A DNA stretch of 64,000 bases from JAIYDJ01 sp038246975 (GCA_038246975.1 JBBRVJ010000001.1:17055-81054); one strand, 5' to 3'. Shown: positions 8,819-17,508, numbered from the stretch's first letter. Translations and numbers: made by a program. The notes: a model not told the origin generated them from the sequence alone.

Positions 8819-9529
8819 TTAGCGCAAGAGCATCGGCCCGTTCAGGAAAGCGTCAAGCGCGGCGGTTACCGCCTCGGGTTGCTCCAATGACGGCAGATGG
8901 CCTGCGTCGGGGATGGTCTGCATCTTGCCGAACGGCATCAGCCCCGCGGTAAATTCCTGCCTTCGCAACGGCACCAGCGTGTCCAGCGCCCCTGCCAGGA
9001 TCAGCGCGGGGATTTTCACCTTGCGCATGGTTTTTTGCTGATCCGGTCTGCGCTGCAAGGCGCGCGATTGGCGCAGGAACACGCCCTCGCCCAGACCCAG
9101 CGCCATGTCGCGCACCAAGGCCAGAACGTCCTCGCGCCACGGGCTGCAGGCCAAAGCGGTGGCGGGGATTTCTTCGCGCATCGCCTCGGCCAGTCGCCCC
9201 GACCGCGCGGCCACGATCCGCGCTTCACGCGCTGCGGCCGCCTGTGGTGGTTCGGCCAGCGGGTCGGTCGCCATCAGAACCACCCGCGTCACCCGGTCCG
9301 GCGCGCGGCGCACCACGTCCAGCGCGACCTCACCGCCCAAGCCATGGCCGATCAGCGCGAACTTGGCCGGGGCCGAGGCCAGCACGAACGCGCTCAACGC
9401 CTCGACCGTGTCGGCTTGGGTCACCAAGCTGACCTGCATCGCCCGCGCCGCCCCCAAAGCCACGATCTGCGGCAGGAACAGGCGCGCATCGGCCATCAGA
9501 CCGGGGATCAGGACCAGCGGTTCGTGCAT
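8819..9529 (-). CDS. Alpha/beta hydrolase with nucleophile serine replaced by glycine
   Basis: The 236-residue product has a full alpha/beta hydrolase layout: LVLIPGLMADARLF oxyanion strand, nucleophile elbow, ALDTLVPL acid loop and AGHLPSLEQP histidine. The elbow reads LIGHGLGGEVAL where an active enzyme has GHSLGG, so the expected serine is glycine (codon GGC at about 9340). The fold should be intact but ordinary ester hydrolysis would be lost. Its ATG directly follows the stop of the upstream hydrolase, implying one operon of three hydrolases. Confidence 0.8.
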   Translation of the reverse strand: MHEPLVLIPGLMADARLFLPQIVALGAARAMQVSLVTQADTVEALSAFVLASAPAKFALIGHGLGGEVALDVVRRAPDRVTRVVLMATDPLAEPPQAAAAREARIVAARSGRLAEAMREEIPATALACSPWREDVLALVRDMALGLGEGVFLRQSRALQRRPDQQKTMRKVKIPALILAGALDTLVPLRRQEFTAGLMPFGKMQTIPDAGHLPSLEQPEAVTAALDAFLNGPMLLR

Positions 9530-10510
9530 CTAAAGGCCAATCGCCCAGTCCAGAATCAGCGCCACCACAGGCTCGGTCTGACCCGGCGACAGGATATCGC
9601 CTGCAATCACATGGGAGTATGCATCATCCCCCGCCGTCATCTCGCGCAGCGCCTCGGTCGTGGGGCCGCCCCAGGCCTTGGCGACCGGAGAAATCGCTGC
9701 AGGATCAACCACCTGATCCGCCAGCGCATAGATCAACAGCGCGGGCATCCTGGCCACGGAATAGTCCAGCCCCCGCGCATGGGCGGCCGTTGCGGCCAGC
9801 GGGAACAGCGCCGTGGTCGGATAAGACGTCGTCCAGTATTTCGCCTGTTCGGCATTGGCGGGCGCAAAGCTGCGGGTCGCACCCGCCACAACCGGGGCCC
9901 ACCACCGCGCCAAGGGCAAGTCCAGCAGGAACGCCGCCGGGCTGTTCAGCGCAAAGTTGGGGCTGATCATCACTACCCCGGCCAAGTCCTTGGACAGTAC
10001 CGGGTCCGTCGCCGCAATCGCCGCCAGTGTAGCCCCGGTCGAGGTAGAGATGATCAGCACCCGCTCGCCGATCCGCCGCCCCACCGCCATCGCCTCGGCC
10101 ACATCCTCGATCCAGTCACCCGCCACGGGTTCAGCCATCGCGGCACTTCCCCGGCCGTGCCCCGCAAGCCGGGTGAAGAACAGGTTCGCGCCCAACACCT
10201 TGGCGACCTCGTCCGGCACCGGGCGAATTTCTTCGGACGTCGCCGAAAAGCCGTGCAGGTAAACCACCGCCAGCGGGGTCTTTGCCCCTTTGGCTCCGGC
10301 CCAGATCACCCGCTTGGCAACCCCCGGCACGATATCGGGATAAGCCGCTTCGCGCGCGGCAAGCCACGCATCCACATCCGCCCCGACCGATGCGTCGTCG
10401 AACGCAATCGCCCGGTCCACCGGTTCGCGCGGCGCGAACAGCCAGACGGCAAGGCCCACCCCGACCAGCGCCAACAGAACCCGCCCGACCCACTTGCCCG
10501 CAGCCCGCAT
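9530..10510 (-). CDS. Membrane-anchored alpha/beta hydrolase
   Basis: The 326-residue product begins MRAAGKWVGRVLLALVGVG, one hydrophobic segment that should anchor it to the inner membrane with the enzyme outside or act as an uncleaved signal. The hydrolase domain shows VVYLHGFSATSEEI, LAGHGRG and the elbow IISTSTGATLA, where the first glycine of GxSxG is serine but the nucleophile is kept. DQVVDPAA and the histidine in AYSHVIAGD complete a plausible triad. TGATG overlap with the preceding hydrolase supports translational coupling. Substrate unknown. Confidence 0.8.
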   Translation of the reverse strand: MRAAGKWVGRVLLALVGVGLAVWLFAPREPVDRAIAFDDASVGADVDAWLAAREAAYPDIVPGVAKRVIWAGAKGAKTPLAVVYLHGFSATSEEIRPVPDEVAKVLGANLFFTRLAGHGRGSAAMAEPVAGDWIEDVAEAMAVGRRIGERVLIISTSTGATLAAIAATDPVLSKDLAGVVMISPNFALNSPAAFLLDLPLARWWAPVVAGATRSFAPANAEQAKYWTTSYPTTALFPLAATAAHARGLDYSVARMPALLIYALADQVVDPAAISPVAKAWGGPTTEALREMTAGDDAYSHVIAGDILSPGQTEPVVALILDWAIGL

Positions 10511-11253
10511 CACACGCCCCCCGAAACCTGTTCCACCGCCTGCCCGATCATCGCCAGACACGCCGCACTTGAAAAGCGGTGATCCGCGCCCTTGACCAGT
10601 GTCAGCCGAATATCCGACCCTGTCGCATGGTCGAGCAGCCGCAACGCCCGTTCCATCGGCACATCCACATCTGCCGTGCCCTGCAACATCCTGACCGGAA
10701 ACGGCAAGGCCAGCGGCGCGCGCAGCACCAGATGCCGCCGCCCATCTTCAATCAGTCGCCGGGTGATCCGGTAGGGCGCGCCATAATCAGAGGGCAGATC
10801 GACAAACCCGCCCGCCAGCGTCGACTTCTGCGCGTTGGAAAACCCGGCCCACATGCTGTCTTCGGTGAAATCGGGTGCAGCAGCTATCGTCACCAGCCCC
10901 GCCACCCGGTCCGGCATGGCGCGGGCCAGCAGCAACGCGATCCAGCCGCCCATGGATGACCCGACCAGAACCTGCGGCCCGGTGCACAACGCCAGCACCG
11001 CCAAAGCGTCCTGAACCCAGTCCCCAATGCACCCGTCCTCGAACGCGCCGCCCGACCCGCCATGCCCCGAATAGTCGAACCGCAAGAACGCGCGGCCCTG
11101 CGCCTGCGCCCAGTCGGCCAGAAACATCGCCTTGGTGCCGCCCATGTCGGATTTGAACCCGCCCAGAAACATCACCCCAGGACCCGCGCCTGCGGTCTGA
11201 TGATAGGCAATCCGGCGGCCCTGCGGCGTGGTCAAATGATGCGGCTTGGCCAT
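10510..11253 (-). CDS. Alpha/beta hydrolase, ABHD10-like esterase/thioesterase
   Basis: The 247-residue product resembles the ABHD10 type (mammalian mitochondrial depalmitoylase/acyl-glucuronide esterase) in VMFLGGFKSDMGGTKA, FLRFDYSGHGGSGG, and the elbow VLVGSSMGGWIAL with nucleophile serine. GTADVDVPMERAL and KGADHRFSSAACL supply acid and histidine. It begins at MAKPHHLTT and is the first gene of the three-hydrolase unit. The physiological substrate is not known. Confidence 0.82.
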   Translation of the reverse strand: MAKPHHLTTPQGRRIAYHQTAGAGPGVMFLGGFKSDMGGTKAMFLADWAQAQGRAFLRFDYSGHGGSGGAFEDGCIGDWVQDALAVLALCTGPQVLVGSSMGGWIALLLARAMPDRVAGLVTIAAAPDFTEDSMWAGFSNAQKSTLAGGFVDLPSDYGAPYRITRRLIEDGRRHLVLRAPLALPFPVRMLQGTADVDVPMERALRLLDHATGSDIRLTLVKGADHRFSSAACLAMIGQAVEQVSGGV

Positions 11254-11382
11254 GATGCCCCCCCCTTTGGCCCCCGCTATACCGAGCCCATGTTGACAAG
11301 ACCATGGCCGCAACGCAGAACTCCGCCCACATAACCCGCAACCGGGCGTTTCGTAGACGCCAAACCGACGAGGATGCCTTTG

Positions 11383-13344
11383 ATGGCCCAGATCACTCTG
11401 ACATTTCCCGATGGCAACCAGCGCAGCTATGCGGCGGGCACGACGTCGGCCGAGGTTGCCGCCTCCATCGCCCCCGGTCTGGCGAAAAAGGCCATCTCCG
11501 CCAGCATAAACGGCGCGCATTACGACCTTGCATGGCCGATCCCCACCGATGCGAAAATCGCCATCAACACGCTGGCCGATGACGCCGCAGCCTTGGAACT
11601 GATCCGCCACGACTGCGCCCACATCATGGCCCGCGCCGTGCAGGATATCTGGCCGGATGCACGCGTCACCATCGGCCCGGTACGCGACTACGGCTGGTTC
11701 TATGACTTCGACCGGGCCGAGCCGTTCACCCCCGAAGACCTTGGCCAGATCGAGGCGCGGATGAAGCAGATCATCAACGCCCGTGATCCGGTGCGCACCG
11801 AGGTTTGGGACCGCGCCCGCGCCATCGCCTATTACGAACAGCGCGGCGAGCCGTACAAGCTGGAACTCATCGCCCGCATTCCCGAGGATCAGGATTTGCG
11901 AATGTACTGGCACGGCCCTTGGCAGGATCTGTGCCGGGGCCCGCATCTGCAACACACGGGCCAAGTTCCCGCAGATGGCTTCAAGCTGACGTCGATTGCC
12001 GGGGCCTATTGGCTTGGGGATTCCACGCGCCCCATGCTGCAACGCATCTACGGCATCGCCTTCAGAAACCGTGACGACCTCAAGGCGCACATGACCATGC
12101 TGGAGGAGGCCGCCAAACGCGACCATCGCAAGCTTGGCCGCGAAATGGACCTGTTCCACATGCAGGAAGAGGCACCGGGGCAGATTTTCTGGCACCCCAA
12201 CGGCTGGAACATCTATGTGGCGCTGCAAGACTACATGCGCCGCCGACAGCGCGCCGATGGCTATGTCGAGGTGAACACGCCGCAAGTGGTGAACCGCAAG
12301 CTGTGGGAGGCGTCGGGCCACTGGGACAACTATCGCGAACACATGTTCCTCGTCGAAGTCGACGAAGAAGGCGCGCGGGAAAAGGTGATCAACGCGCTCA
12401 AGCCGATGAACTGCCCTTGCCACGTGCAGATCTTCAATGTCGGGCTGAAATCCTACCGCGATCTGCCGATCCGCATGGCCGAATTCGGCTCTTGCGCGCG
12501 TTATGAACCCTCGGGGGCGTTGCACGGCATCATGCGGGTGCGCGGGTTCACCCAGGACGACGCGCATATCTTCTGCACGTTGGAACAGGTGGAAGCAGAG
12601 TCTAAAAAATTCATCGAGTTTCTGGCGCGGGTCTATGCCGACCTCGGGTTCGACAAATGGCGCGTGAAACTGTCGACGCGACCGGAAAAGCGCGTGGGCA
12701 GCGACGAGATGTGGGACCGGATGGAAGCAGCCCTTGCCAACGCCTGCAGCGCCGCCGGGCACGCCTTTACCATCTTCCCCGGCGAAGGTGCGTTTTACGC
12801 GCCCAAGCTGGAATTCGTACTGACCGACGCGATCGGGCGCGACTGGCAATGCGGCACGCTGCAACTGGACCCCAACCTGCCGGAACGGCTGGGCGCGCAG
12901 TTTGTCGGCGAAGATGGCGCACGTCATACGCCTTTCATGCTGCACCGCGCCTGTCTGGGCAGTTTCGAGCGGTTCATCGGCATCCTGATCGAAAGCTTTG
13001 CGGGCAAACTGCCGTTCTGGATCGCCCCGCGCCAGATCGTCGTCGCCTCCATCGTGTCGGACGCCGACCCCTTTGTGCGCGAAGTCGTCGAAACCCTGCG
13101 CGCGCGCGGACTGCGGGCAGAGGCGGATGTTCGCAACGAAAAGATCAACTACAAGGTCCGCGAACACTCGGTCGGCAAGGTTCCGGTGATCCTTGCCATC
13201 GGCATGAAGGAGGTCGCAGATCGGACAGTGTCGATCCGCCGTTTGGGTGAAACAATAACCCAGACGATTTCGTTACAGGCCATGGTCGACGAATTGGTGG
13301 CCGAAGGCATTCCGCCCGACCTGCGCGGCCCGGCAACGCTTTGA
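11383..13344 (+). CDS. thrS: Threonyl-tRNA synthetase
   Basis: A class II synthetase of 653 residues with the N-terminal TGS domain (ITLTFPDGNQRSYAAGT), the editing/SAD domain (RHDCAHIMARAVQDIWPDARV, with the HxxxH-like motif), the catalytic core with zinc ligand in MNCPCHVQIF, motif 2 RMAEFGSCARYEPSGALHG, motif 3 HRACLGSFERFIGILIE, and the C-terminal anticodon-binding domain. A start at 11383 is spaced properly from GAGGA; an ATG nine bases earlier overlaps that site. Alone on this strand. Confidence 0.97.
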   Translation: MAQITLTFPDGNQRSYAAGTTSAEVAASIAPGLAKKAISASINGAHYDLAWPIPTDAKIAINTLADDAAALELIRHDCAHIMARAVQDIWPDARVTIGPVRDYGWFYDFDRAEPFTPEDLGQIEARMKQIINARDPVRTEVWDRARAIAYYEQRGEPYKLELIARIPEDQDLRMYWHGPWQDLCRGPHLQHTGQVPADGFKLTSIAGAYWLGDSTRPMLQRIYGIAFRNRDDLKAHMTMLEEAAKRDHRKLGREMDLFHMQEEAPGQIFWHPNGWNIYVALQDYMRRRQRADGYVEVNTPQVVNRKLWEASGHWDNYREHMFLVEVDEEGAREKVINALKPMNCPCHVQIFNVGLKSYRDLPIRMAEFGSCARYEPSGALHGIMRVRGFTQDDAHIFCTLEQVEAESKKFIEFLARVYADLGFDKWRVKLSTRPEKRVGSDEMWDRMEAALANACSAAGHAFTIFPGEGAFYAPKLEFVLTDAIGRDWQCGTLQLDPNLPERLGAQFVGEDGARHTPFMLHRACLGSFERFIGILIESFAGKLPFWIAPRQIVVASIVSDADPFVREVVETLRARGLRAEADVRNEKINYKVREHSVGKVPVILAIGMKEVADRTVSIRRLGETITQTISLQAMVDELVAEGIPPDLRGPATL

Positions 13345-13540
13345 TTGCAGAACCAAAAATGCTGGGCCCTCCGGCGCGATTGAAATTTTCGTGATCGACA
13401 TGTCGAGGAGCATGATTGTTTCACCCGGTCACAGCCCTGTGGGCCTCTGCCGCCAGCGTTGAGCGATGACAGAAGCCTGCGCTACATTCCCATCATCGCA
13501 ACAAAAGCGATCCAGACACCCCAACAAAGAGGAAATCCAC

Positions 13541-13828
13541 ATGTCCATCCATCTGAAATCCTTCGCCGTCGCCGGCGCTTTCGCAGCGGCCTTGTCGGCT
13601 GTCGCCGTCCCTGCTTCGGCCGCCGGAAACGAAAAGTGCTTTGGCGTGGCGCTGGCCGGCAAGAACGACTGTGCTGCCGGTGCAGGCACCACCTGCGCTG
13701 GCACCTCGAAGGTCGATTATCAGGGTGACGCCTGGAAACTGGTCCCGGCCGGTACCTGCGTCACGATGGAAAAGGACGGCGGCCGTACGGGCTCGCTGAC
13801 CGCGCTCGACCGTGATCTCAAGTCCTGA
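13541..13828 (+). CDS. bufA: DUF2282 bufferin-type RiPP precursor
   Basis: The 95-residue product has a clear Sec signal peptide (MSIHLKSFAVAGAFAAALSA to ASAAG) and a core with four cysteines: EKCFGVALAGKNDCAAGAGTTCAGT and AGTCVTMEKDG. This is the DUF2282 pattern (GNEKCFGV). Family members in Caulobacter (bufferins) and Haemophilus (HvfA) are modified by the DUF692 partner and bind copper in the periplasm. AGAGGAAA precedes the start. First gene of a four-gene operon; a strong hairpin follows it. Function is inferred from architecture. Confidence 0.88.
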   Translation: MSIHLKSFAVAGAFAAALSAVAVPASAAGNEKCFGVALAGKNDCAAGAGTTCAGTSKVDYQGDAWKLVPAGTCVTMEKDGGRTGSLTALDRDLKS

Positions 13829-13836
13829 TCTAAACT

Positions 13837-13863
13837 GCCCCTCCGGCCCCGGGCCGGGGGGGC
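13837..13863 (+). promoter_or_regulatory. Hairpin between bufA and bufB
   Basis: GCCCCTCCGGCC pairs with GGCCGGGGGGGC, leaving a 3-base loop and a single T-G wobble. It sits 8 bases after the bufA stop without a T-run. Probably a partial terminator or mRNA-stabilising hairpin giving more precursor than modification enzyme, as in other RiPP operons. Confidence 0.65.
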
Positions 13864-13885
13864 ACCTCCCCAAAGGAGCCGCACG

Positions 13886-14734
13886 ATGTTCGACGCCGCC
13901 CGCCTCACCCTGCCCAACCTCCCCGGCGTCGGCTACAAACCGCAACATTTTTCGGCAATCCTTGCCAACGCGGCCCCGGTCGGCTGGCTCGAGATTCACG
14001 CCGAAAACTACATGGGCGGCGGCGGGCGGCCTTTGGCCCAACTGCGCCATCTGGCCGAGCGGTTTGCGATCTCGGTGCATGGCGTGGGTCTGTCGATCGG
14101 CGGCGAGGGGCCGCTGGACCAAGACCACCTGAACCGTCTGAAAACCCTGTGCGACTGGCTGCAACCGGCCAGCTTTTCCGAACATCTGGCATGGTCCACC
14201 CATGACGGCGCGTTTCTGAACGACCTGCTGCCGCTGCCTTACACCGCCGACACACTGACTACCGTCTGCGATCACATCGACCATGTGCAGACTACGCTGG
14301 GCCGCCGGATGCTGCTGGAAAACCCGTCCAGCTATCTGGCCTTTGCCGAGACCGAGATGGACGAAGTGACGTTCCTGCGCGCCATTACCCGCCGCACGGG
14401 CTGCGGTCTGCTGCTGGACGTGAACAACGTCTATGTCTCGGCGATCAATCAGCAAACTGACGCCAACGCTTATATCGACGCCTTCCCGCTGGACGCTGTG
14501 GGAGAGGTCCACCTTGGCGGCCATGACGAGGATGTCGGCGACCATGGGCTGCCCCTGCTGATCGATAGCCATGGTGCCGCCATCGTCAATCCGGTCTGGG
14601 CGCTTTATGTCCACACCATCGCACGGGGCGGGCCGAAACCGACGCTGATCGAATGGGACAACGACGTGCCCGACTGGCCGGTTCTGGCAGCGGAAGCCGC
14701 CCGCGCTGCGGCCATATTGGAACAGGTCGCATGA
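13886..14734 (+). CDS. bufB: DUF692 multinuclear non-haem iron oxidase (bufferin maturase)
   Basis: The 282-residue TIM-barrel enzyme of the MbnB/DUF692 family, expected to use a multi-iron site and oxygen to modify precursor cysteines. Candidate ligand motifs run in family order: LEIHAENYMG, SVHGVGLSIGG, SEHLAWS, LLENPSSY, LLLDVNNVYVS, EVHLGGHDE, DSHGAA and IEWDNDVP. AAGGAG precedes the start. Its ATGA overlap with the next gene shows tight coupling. In known systems it works with the DUF2063 protein on the DUF2282 peptide. Confidence 0.92.
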   Translation: MFDAARLTLPNLPGVGYKPQHFSAILANAAPVGWLEIHAENYMGGGGRPLAQLRHLAERFAISVHGVGLSIGGEGPLDQDHLNRLKTLCDWLQPASFSEHLAWSTHDGAFLNDLLPLPYTADTLTTVCDHIDHVQTTLGRRMLLENPSSYLAFAETEMDEVTFLRAITRRTGCGLLLDVNNVYVSAINQQTDANAYIDAFPLDAVGEVHLGGHDEDVGDHGLPLLIDSHGAAIVNPVWALYVHTIARGGPKPTLIEWDNDVPDWPVLAAEAARAAAILEQVA

Positions 14735-15459
14735 CCCAGTCCAGCTTTGCCGCAGCCCTGCTGAACCCCGATGCCGCGACGCCGGCGAACCTGATCGACC
14801 CGCAAGGCCGCCCCGCGCCCAAGCGCTTCTCGGTCTACCGCAACAACGTGACCTCTGGCCTGATCCGCGCGCTGGAGGCTGGGTTTCCTGTGATCCGCAA
14901 ACTGGTGGGGCCGGAATTTTTTGCCGCACTGGCCCTGACCCACCTGCGCGCCCATCCGCCACGCAGCCGGATTATGATGCTGTATGGCGATGACTTCCCC
15001 GCGTTTCTGGCGGGGTTTCCGCCCGTGGCCCACCTGCCCTATCTGGCCGATGTGGCGCGTCTGGAACTGGCGATCCGCCACAGCTATCACAGCGCCGACG
15101 CGGCCCCCATCGACCCGGCGGCGCTGTCGGTGCCCGAGGACCGCTTGCTGAACAGCCGCCTGTTTCTGGCCCCGTCGCTGCGGCTGATCCGCTCGCCTTG
15201 GCCGATCCACGCGATCTGGCAGGCCAACACGAACAATGGCCCCGCCCCACAGCCCGCCGCCGAGGATGTGGTGATCCTGCGCGCCGGATTCGAACCCGCC
15301 CCCCACCTGCTGCCTCCCGGTGGGGCTGCGTTTCTGCAAGCGATCCTTGCGGGCCGGACGCTGGCCGAAGCATTGGCCGCAAGCCCTGACAGGTTCGATC
15401 TGACGGCTGTGTTGGCGCTGCTGTTGTCCACCCAATCACTGACGGGAATAACCAAATGA
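14731..15459 (+). CDS. bufC: DUF2063 precursor-recognition partner (BufC/HvfC-like)
   Basis: The 242-residue product begins MTQSSFAAALLNPDAATPANL and has the helical N-terminal DUF2063 domain (KRFSVYRNNVTSGLIRALEAGFPVIRKLVG), then a smaller C-terminal domain. In characterised DUF692 systems the homologue binds the precursor and presents it to the oxidase. It overlaps bufB and the DoxX gene by four bases each (ATGA), so the three are translated as a unit. Confidence 0.9.
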   Translation: MTQSSFAAALLNPDAATPANLIDPQGRPAPKRFSVYRNNVTSGLIRALEAGFPVIRKLVGPEFFAALALTHLRAHPPRSRIMMLYGDDFPAFLAGFPPVAHLPYLADVARLELAIRHSYHSADAAPIDPAALSVPEDRLLNSRLFLAPSLRLIRSPWPIHAIWQANTNNGPAPQPAAEDVVILRAGFEPAPHLLPPGGAAFLQAILAGRTLAEALAASPDRFDLTAVLALLLSTQSLTGITK

Positions 15460-15983
15460 CCGCCTACCTCCGCCTGACCGACTGGCTCGCCGCACAGGAC
15501 ACCATCCTTCCCACCCTCGCCCGCCTGATCTTTGCTGCCGTGCTGGCAGGGTATTTCTGGGCGTCTGCTCTGACCAAATTCGACGGCTTCCCCTTCACCC
15601 TGTCTACCGGCGCCTTTGCGCAGATTTATCCCAAACAGTTCGAGGCGGTAGGCTATGACGCCAGCCAACTGGGCCTGATACCCTATCTGGTAACGCTGGC
15701 CGGGGCCTATGCCGAAATCATCCTGCCGCTGCTGATCGTGCTGGGCCTGTTGACCCGGCTTGCGGCGCTGGGGATGATCGGCTTTGTGGTCGTGCAAAGT
15801 CTGACCGACATCTGGGGTCACATGGCAGGACCGGACACCATCGGCGCATGGTTCGACCGCGCGCCCGATGCCCTGATCCTGGATCAACGGGCGTTGTGGG
15901 TGCTGTTGCTGACCATCCTCGTGGTCAAGGGCGCAGGCCCGCTGTCGGCGGACCGGGGCTTGCGTCAGTGGGTATCGGGCTGA
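15456..15983 (+). CDS. DoxX-family membrane protein of the bufferin operon
   Basis: The 175-residue product has about four transmembrane helices. ARLIFAAVLAGYFWASALTKF is a typical DoxX first helix, with LIPYLVTLAGAYAEIILPLLI later. DoxX proteins commonly close DUF2282/692/2063 operons; their role is not settled, with quinone-linked redox or membrane-assembly help proposed. The 3' end overlaps the convergent membrane gene by 19 bases. Confidence 0.87.
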   Translation: MTAYLRLTDWLAAQDTILPTLARLIFAAVLAGYFWASALTKFDGFPFTLSTGAFAQIYPKQFEAVGYDASQLGLIPYLVTLAGAYAEIILPLLIVLGLLTRLAALGMIGFVVVQSLTDIWGHMAGPDTIGAWFDRAPDALILDQRALWVLLLTILVVKGAGPLSADRGLRQWVSG

Positions 15984-16351
15984 CGCGCCATCAGCGCCAG
16001 CACACCGCCCAGTCCGCACATCGCAATCGGGAACATGGTGAAAACGCCAAAGCCGAAGGCAAACAGAATCGCCCCCGCCGCCGCCAGCATCAACACGCCC
16101 GCCGCCACATTCTGCGACCGCGCCATCGCCGCCCCGGCAATCGCGAGCAGCGGCGCCAGAAAACTTGCCAGTTTTATCAGCGCCGGATTCTGCACTTGCT
16201 GGGCAAAATCACCGATTGCGCCATTCTTGGCGATGAACTCGGTGTAGCCATAGCCGAAAAAACCGATGATCATGGCCCAAAGACCGCCAATCAGACCCAA
16301 AGTCAGTGCAGCATTCCGCATGGCCACCCAATCCCGCTTGATTTTCAGCAT
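15965..16351 (-). CDS. Small hypothetical inner-membrane protein
   Basis: About 128 residues from MLKIKRDWVAMRNAALT, or 118 if the methionine at 16321 is used; neither start has a strong ribosome site. Three or four hydrophobic helices are seen (LGLIGGLWAMIIGFFGYGY, LASFLAPLLAIAGAAMA, VLMLAAAGAILFAFGFGVF, MCGLGGVLALMA). The pattern recalls DUF4064-like proteins, but I am not sure. Function unknown. Confidence 0.6.
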   Translation of the reverse strand: MLKIKRDWVAMRNAALTLGLIGGLWAMIIGFFGYGYTEFIAKNGAIGDFAQQVQNPALIKLASFLAPLLAIAGAAMARSQNVAAGVLMLAAAGAILFAFGFGVFTMFPIAMCGLGGVLALMARQPDTH

Positions 16352-16481
16352 AGCTTTGGCATGATTTGCCGCGTGATGACAGGCTTTCCGATTTTGATGC
16401 CCGACAGAGGCCACGCGGATACGCCTGAATGCACTGGCCACGGCAATCGCGCCGTGGGGAAGTCGAGTAAGGAGAGACGGC

Positions 16482-16688
16482 ATGCCCACCGGCACCGTAA
16501 AGTGGTTTAACAGCACCAAAGGCTATGGGTTCATTGCACCCGACAATGGCGGCAAAGACATATTCGTACATATCTCGGCCGTGGAACGCGCCGGGCTCAA
16601 GGGCCTGAATGACAACCAGAAGATCGGATTCGAGTTGCAATCGGGCCGCGACGGCAAGGAATCTGCGGCGGATCTGCGCCTGCTTTAG
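16482..16688 (+). CDS. cspA: Cold-shock domain protein
   Basis: A single cold-shock domain of 68 residues with both RNA-binding motifs, KGYGFIAPD (RNP1) and DIFVHISAV (RNP2). It acts as an RNA chaperone. AAGGAG is well placed. The 3' end overlaps the convergent ArsC-like gene by four bases. The symbol is generic; several Csp paralogues are usual. Confidence 0.93.
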   Translation: MPTGTVKWFNSTKGYGFIAPDNGGKDIFVHISAVERAGLKGLNDNQKIGFELQSGRDGKESAADLRLL

Positions 16689-17011
16689 GCGGTGACGGCG
16701 GCTTCGACGTCTGCGTCCCAGCCCAGCCAGAAGCGCCCCTGTTCCTCGATCACCGGGCGCTTCATCACGGTCGGCTGTGCGGCAATCTGCGCCTCGGGGT
16801 CCGAGACGCGCAAAAAGTCGCTGAACCCACGGTAGGTCGTCGATTGCTTGTTGATCAGGCGGTCGCCGAATTCGATCACCAGACGGTCGATTTCATCCGC
16901 TGAAAGGGGTTCGGCGCGCACGTCGCGGAAGGTCACAAACTTGCCCGCCCTTTCCAGCGCCTTGATCGCCTTTTTCGTCGTGTCACAGGTCGAAATGCCG
17001 TAAACGATCAT
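16685..17011 (-). CDS. ArsC/Spx-family thioredoxin-fold protein (YffB-like)
   Basis: A 108-residue thioredoxin-fold protein, MIVYGISTCDTTKKAIKALERAG, with one cysteine in the CxxTKK motif near the N-terminus and the ArsC-family segment TVMKRPVIEEQGRFWLGWD. It matches the YffB branch, glutathione-dependent reductase-like proteins not proven to reduce arsenate. Start at 17011 has AAGGAG. No ars genes are near, so arsenic resistance should not be assumed. Confidence 0.85.
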   Translation of the reverse strand: MIVYGISTCDTTKKAIKALERAGKFVTFRDVRAEPLSADEIDRLVIEFGDRLINKQSTTYRGFSDFLRVSDPEAQIAAQPTVMKRPVIEEQGRFWLGWDADVEAAVTA

Positions 17012-17065
17012 CGCATCTCCTTTTGGTTGGCCCGCCATACACCGTGGCGAAGCTTTGGCAAAGGA

Positions 17066-17461
17066 TCAGGTGGTCAGCGCCCGTGTGATCGCCACGCCTG
17101 CCCAAGCCGAGAAGGCCGTCAGAACCGTGCCCCAGGTGGTATCGACCGCCACCATCGACCAATGCCAATCCTTCATGATCGCAAAGCTGGTGAACTCATA
17201 GGTACCATAAGCCATCGCCCCGATGATCGCCGCCGGGATCAGAATGGGTGCGTCGTTCTTCAACCCTTCCCACGACACCAGATAGATCAACCCCGCGACG
17301 TAAGCCGCATAAAATGCCGCCGCAGGCCCAAACCGGAATGAGTCCAACATCAGCGCGCCGATATGTTGCTGAAACAGCGGCTTCATCACGAAGGTCAGCA
17401 TGATCGCATCAACGATCAGAAACACGGTTGCGGTCGAGAGATAGAGGATGGCAAGTTGCAT
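17066..17461 (-). CDS. DUF2177 family membrane protein
   Basis: A 131-residue protein with four predicted transmembrane helices: LAILYLSTATVFLIVDAIML, a central AAAFYAAYVAGLIYLVSWE, PAAIIGAMAYGTYEFTSFAI and WGTVLTAFSAWAGVAITRAL. The pattern fits DUF2177, whose role is unknown. A clear AAGGAG ribosome site lies before the ATG. Confidence 0.85.
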   Translation of the reverse strand: MQLAILYLSTATVFLIVDAIMLTFVMKPLFQQHIGALMLDSFRFGPAAAFYAAYVAGLIYLVSWEGLKNDAPILIPAAIIGAMAYGTYEFTSFAIMKDWHWSMVAVDTTWGTVLTAFSAWAGVAITRALTT

Positions 17462-17508
17462 AGGATTCTCCTTTGCCCTGATCTATACCAAGGCTGCTTG
17501 AAGGCAAC

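Noticed and set aside
10000..10060. Missing first glycine in the STSTG elbow of the anchored hydrolase
   Set aside because: The nucleophile serine and following Thr-Gly remain; small-residue variation at the first position is tolerated.
11254..13167. Minus-strand open frame through thrS that continues into the hydrolase frame
   Set aside because: Shadow of thrS; the hydrolase begins at MAKPHHLTT (11253), where family similarity starts.
16685..17011. Arsenate reductase role for the ArsC-family protein
   Set aside because: It matches the YffB branch and no arsenic genes are near.
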